A DNA stretch of 64,000 nt from DATAES01 sp963802415 (GTDB taxonomy: Bacteria > Actinomycetota > Acidimicrobiia > Acidimicrobiales > JACDCH01), in assembly GCA_963802415.1 (NCBI GenBank), contig CAWDIH010000001.1, forward strand, positions 434,001 through 498,000, written 5' to 3'. The position numbers and the translations under genes were made by a program. Below the pieces are notes generated by a model. That model had not been told where the DNA came from, did no database searches, and saw only the letters and a program-made list of their open reading frames with translations. Below are positions 60,935 through 64,000 of this stretch, piece after piece; position 1 is the stretch's first letter, and each line of letters begins with the position of its first letter.

Positions 60935-61888
60935 CTAGTCGAAGAGCCTGCTTCGTGTCGCGTCGGCGGTGTCCCGCGGAAGGGCGAGGATATTTCTTCC
61001 GGCATCGGCACAACGCTGGCCAGACGCTTCCTCGAGTTGACCATGCCGCCAACACACCCAGTAACTCGTGTGCGTTGGCTCGAGACTCTGGATCACAGCA
61101 TCAATGCTCGACCCGAACCTCGCAAGGTGATCCGCTTCCACCTCCACAAGCAACGCCTGAACGTCGACGACACCGAGGCAGGGCACGAGGCCCGCGAGTA
61201 CCCGTGCCTCCGCCCCCTCCACGTCGATCTTGATCACCCCGACCCGCGTCTCGCCGATCTCTGACAACACCGAGCACAGAGACCGCACAGGCACGCTGTT
61301 CGTCGACCCCGACTCATCACCAATGCGCTCCAAGTGGGAGAGGGCAGATTCGCGATCCTTGACGAAGCGCGCGGAACCGTCTTCTTCGGCGACCGCGAAT
61401 GGAAGTACTTCGACCAGCTGGCCGATATCAGGGTTCGCACGAAGATTCCGATCGAGGACGCGACGCGCTTCGTCGTTGGGTTCGAACGCGAGGACTCGGC
61501 CTTCTTCCCCCACCCTGCGCGCGGCGAGCAACGTGTACCAACCACGGTTGGCGCCCACATCGATGAAGGTGCTCCCGGGCTCGATCAAGCGCCACAGAAG
61601 CGCAGTCTCGAACGGTTCATCGAACACGGGTCGAATGAAGCCATGGTCATTCCTTGACGAAACAATCGTGGCGAAAGAAGTCGTCAGGCGGACAACCGGG
61701 GGCGAAAGCAGCCGCAGTGCCACAGCCTTGCCGTAACCGCGTACCTTCCTGGGAAGGCGCTGTACAGCTGGCAGCGCCGTACGGAGCAGCGTTCGTTCAG
61801 GAACGATCCGGCTTTCCGGCGGACCGGACTGACGATCCGCCCACGTCATCGCCTCCGCCGATCGAATCGGCCCAACGACCGGCTCCAT
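60935..61888 (-). CDS. FkbM-family methyltransferase
   Basis: About 317 residues. FIDVGANRGWYTLLAARRVGEEGRVLAFEPNDEARRVLDRNLRAN is motif I; VIKIDVEGAEARVLAGL is the family-defining IDVEGAE; LLVEVEADHLARFG follows. The start is not certain: ATG 61888 and 61849 are good, and the frame stays open with protein-like text to 62164 (including HYRCCATALQNGHCV) in front of the divergent GNAT. A longer N-terminus would reach into that gene's promoter. Confidence 0.8.
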   Translation of the reverse strand: MEPVVGPIRSAEAMTWADRQSGPPESRIVPERTLLRTALPAVQRLPRKVRGYGKAVALRLLSPPVVRLTTSFATIVSSRNDHGFIRPVFDEPFETALLWRLIEPGSTFIDVGANRGWYTLLAARRVGEEGRVLAFEPNDEARRVLDRNLRANPDIGQLVEVLPFAVAEEDGSARFVKDRESALSHLERIGDESGSTNSVPVRSLCSVLSEIGETRVGVIKIDVEGAEARVLAGLVPCLGVVDVQALLVEVEADHLARFGSSIDAVIQSLEPTHTSYWVCWRHGQLEEASGQRCADAGRNILALPRDTADATRSRLFD

Positions 61889-62121
61889 CGCGACACAATG
61901 CCCGTTCTGGAGGGCCGTCGCACAGCAGCGGTAATGCATGATACGTGGGTGATCTTCATGCACCCTCGGGATGCAAGATGGATCACCCGTGTATTGGGCG
62001 ATCTGTTCGATCGGCGAACCGACGAGTTGCACGCGGGTCTTGTCGAGGGTTGTGAGATGGTCACTCATCCGGGGCGGACATGCAGACCGCTCGGTCACTG
62101 GGCAACTATCGCCCAGTGCAG

Positions 62122-62721
62122 ATGGAGACCAGGCGAGGGACACGCGTCGACCTGGATCGCGCATCGGAGGTGCTCGGGGAGGCGTTCGCCGACTATCCCT
62201 GGACCCGATGGACGGTGGATCCCGAGAATCATCTGCTTCGAATCACCGCGTTGCAGCGGCTGGCGTTGCAGCACTACGGGTTGCCGTTCGGGCAGGTGTG
62301 GGTGAGCACCGTTGACGGCGTCGTGCACTCCGTTGCCGTGTGGATGGACAGTGCCGTGGTCGTGCCCACCACCGTCGATGAGCAGCTACATCCGCTCATG
62401 GTCACGCTCGAGGGTTCCCGCCACGATGCGTCGCTCGCAGCGCAGCACGACGTGCGCGACTGGCGGCCGGACCGTCGTCACTACTACCTCGGCACGATCG
62501 GAACGACGCCCGCAATGCAGGGCAGGGGGCTGGCTCGGGCGACGTTGACGCCCACGCTCACGTTGGCCGACGACGAAGGTGTCTGCGCCTTCCTCGAGAC
62601 GTCGTCTGCGTCGAACGTCGCGTTCTATTCGAAGCTCGGCTTCGAGGTAGCAGACCATCGTCGGATCGGCGGCGGCGGTCCCGACGTCTGGGCGATGCTC
62701 CGTCAGCCGCACGCTGGATGA
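62122..62721 (+). CDS. GNAT-family acetyltransferase
   Basis: A 199-residue protein. VDLDRASEVLGEAFADYPWTRW, a central strand VHSVAVWMDS, the acetyl-CoA motif LGTIGTTPAMQGRGLARATLTPTL (Q-G-x-G-L-A) and FLETSSASNVAFYSKLGFEVADH are typical. ATG 62122 is preferred to 62080, which begins inside the divergent gene's upstream region. Substrate unknown. Confidence 0.82.
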   Translation: METRRGTRVDLDRASEVLGEAFADYPWTRWTVDPENHLLRITALQRLALQHYGLPFGQVWVSTVDGVVHSVAVWMDSAVVVPTTVDEQLHPLMVTLEGSRHDASLAAQHDVRDWRPDRRHYYLGTIGTTPAMQGRGLARATLTPTLTLADDEGVCAFLETSSASNVAFYSKLGFEVADHRRIGGGGPDVWAMLRQPHAG

Positions 62722-62839
62722 CGCGGAAGCCAGCCGGGCGACATCACCGCCCCGCACAGAGCACCACCACGGGATCGGCACATAGGCGCTGCCTCTACGG
62801 CGTGCGCTACGGGCGGCTGTTGGGGCACGATGACGTCCG

Positions 62840-64000
62840 ATGGCCTGGCTGAGCGCATCCGATCAGCTGGAGTTGTTGGCCGCGGACGAGGCCGATCCGG
62901 ACGAGCTGCGCGACGCCGGGATACGTCGATGCGAGGCACTCAACCCAGCGGTCGGCTTCCTGGTCGCTGCGCTGTACGAGCGTGCGCCGGGCGGCGTTCC
63001 CATGTTGCTCAAGGATGCGGGACAGGAGATCGCCGGAACACCGCATTGGGTTGGTCTCGCTGCGTTGCGCGAGGCAGGACACCGGTCGGCGCACACCACG
63101 GCACTCGCAGCGCGGTTCGAGCACGCGGGCTTCTCGATCATCGGGAAGTCAGCGTGCCCACTGCTCGCGAATGGTGTCACCACGGAGCCCCCAGGTTTCC
63201 CACCCACGCGCAACCCGTGGAATCTCTCGCGATCCGTTGGCGGATCGAGCGGAGGCGCTGCGGCTGCCGTGGCGTGCGGCGTCGTGCCGATCGCGCACGG
63301 CTCGGATGCCACCGGTTCGCTCCGCTTCCCCGCCGCTCTGTGCGGCTTGGTCACCCTCGTTCCGACTGCAGGGATCGTCGAAGCCGTCCCGCCCTGCGGC
63401 CGACCGCCCAACGGTGTCTGGCGTGACTTCGTCCTCGCCCGCGACGCTCGCGACCTGACCCTTCTGTTCGGGATTCTCGCCGGACCGCATAATCCCGAGC
63501 CTCCGAGATCCGATCAGCGTGTTCGGGTGTTGGATCACGACCCCGAACTCGGGCTCTCGGTCGATCCCGCGTGCACCCGAGCTGTCCACACCGTCGGAAC
63601 GCTTCTCGAGGAACTCGGCTACGACGTCGAGGCTGGATGGCCGGCCGCACTCGACACGCTGTGGCAACGCGTTGGCCAAGCGTTCGCGGTCACCGCCGAC
63701 GCCACCCGCCCACCGGTACTGCGGTGGATCGAGGAACAACTCGGCCGGCCGCTGGAAGACGGTGATGTTCCGAGCGACGTGATCGAAGCGGCCGAACGCG
63801 ACGAGGCGCGAACTCCCGCCGAACGTGAACGCGCTCGGTCCGTCATCGACTCTGCGATTCGTCCGCTCCTCGGCTGGTGGGACGACCACGACCTCCTCGT
63901 CACACCGGCGACGTTCATGGCCGGCTGGCCGCTCGGTGACCAGCCCGGTTATCCGGAGTGCGGGACGCTGGCGGCGCCGTTCAGTCTGACGGGCCAGCCG
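62840..64000 (+). CDS. Amidase-signature family hydrolase, N-terminal 387 residues (continues beyond window)
   Basis: Open from ATG 62840 to the last base. Amidase-signature triad: Lys in VPMLLKDAG, cis-Ser in SVGGSSGGAAAAVACG and nucleophile Ser in GSDATGSLRFPAALCGLVTLVP. Ala and Thr replace the usual Thr-Gly of GSDTGGS. C-terminal text (LLVTPATFMAGWPLG, LAAPFSLTGQP) matches the substrate-pocket end of the family. Enzymes include general amidases and 6-aminohexanoate-dimer hydrolase; this branch hydrolyses small amides. Expected full length about 430-480 residues. Confidence 0.88.
   Translation, partial: MAWLSASDQLELLAADEADPDELRDAGIRRCEALNPAVGFLVAALYERAPGGVPMLLKDAGQEIAGTPHWVGLAALREAGHRSAHTTALAARFEHAGFSIIGKSACPLLANGVTTEPPGFPPTRNPWNLSRSVGGSSGGAAAAVACGVVPIAHGSDATGSLRFPAALCGLVTLVPTAGIVEAVPPCGRPPNGVWRDFVLARDARDLTLLFGILAGPHNPEPPRSDQRVRVLDHDPELGLSVDPACTRAVHTVGTLLEELGYDVEAGWPAALDTLWQRVGQAFAVTADATRPPVLRWIEEQLGRPLEDGDVPSDVIEAAERDEARTPAERERARSVIDSAIRPLLGWWDDHDLLVTPATFMAGWPLGDQPGYPECGTLAAPFSLTGQP

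Overview
This is a GC-rich window of about 64 kb from a high-GC actinobacterium. Supporting signs are a WhiB-type Fe-S protein, an actinophage-like DNA methylase and HK97 capsid, an F420-type DDN nitroreductase-like protein, a PaaX regulator, many GTG starts, and a surface protein with a sortase-like LTRTG tail. I suspect class Acidimicrobiia, but that is inference from general gene flavour.

Left end (1-4.07 kb): a decayed prophage end with the tail of a DNA methylase (motif IV reads DGPY), an HNH nuclease, an HK97 major capsid protein, a small head-region protein, a WhiB-like protein and an unknown reverse gene. It stops at the 5' half of a minus-strand tRNA-Ser(UGA). Forty bases away, head to head, is an intact plus-strand tRNA-Ser(GCU).

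Second element (4.05-14.41 kb): the 3' end of tRNA-Ser(GCU) is repeated perfectly (18 bp) at 14396-14413. The 10.3 kb between carries the N-terminal third of a tyrosine integrase, a MazEF-type toxin-antitoxin pair, an AlpA/Xis-like DNA-binding protein, a DUF5995 gene, an IstB remnant and a 1858-residue cell-wall protein (beta-helix, Calx-beta repeats, cadherin-like repeats, LTRTG anchor). Paired GTTGCTTCCAT repeats sit just inside each end, and a CTGTA-N6-TACAG operator-like repeat lies upstream of both int and xis.

Core-like block (14.5-26.7 kb): GH5 glycosidase lipoprotein, prephenate dehydratase divergent from larB-larC-DUF4031, an HD-domain protein, a fatty acid desaturase divergent from a PaaX-type regulator, an MBL hydrolase, a D-cysteine desulfhydrase-like PLP enzyme, and a SulP transporter with a translationally coupled 35-residue membrane peptide. 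I saw no disrupted full-length genes here, only one short DAG-kinase remnant.

Stress and respiration block (26.7-51.1 kb): Usp, ClC channel, and a long minus-strand run encoding cytochrome bd, GMC oxidoreductase, GH15 glucanase, aldose 1-epimerase, NDH-2-like oxidoreductase, glucose-dehydrogenase-like SDR and DUF1345. Read together these could carry electrons from sugar to oxygen. Further genes are DUF2252, a DDN-like protein, two more hydrolase/methyltransferase genes, a GNAT, an N-acyl-D-amino-acid deacylase and a BI-1 family protein. Many genes here have single-base frameshifts (GT39, DUF1269, cydB, deacylase, a cyclase remnant, a radical SAM remnant).

Glycan block (52-62 kb): a Tat-exported beta-helix lipoprotein behind a structured leader, two FkbM methyltransferases, two GT4 and one GT2 glycosyltransferases, a frameshifted ABC exporter and fragments of a DegT aminotransferase and a methyltransferase. 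It resembles an eroding surface-polysaccharide locus. The window closes with a GNAT and the first 387 residues of an amidase.
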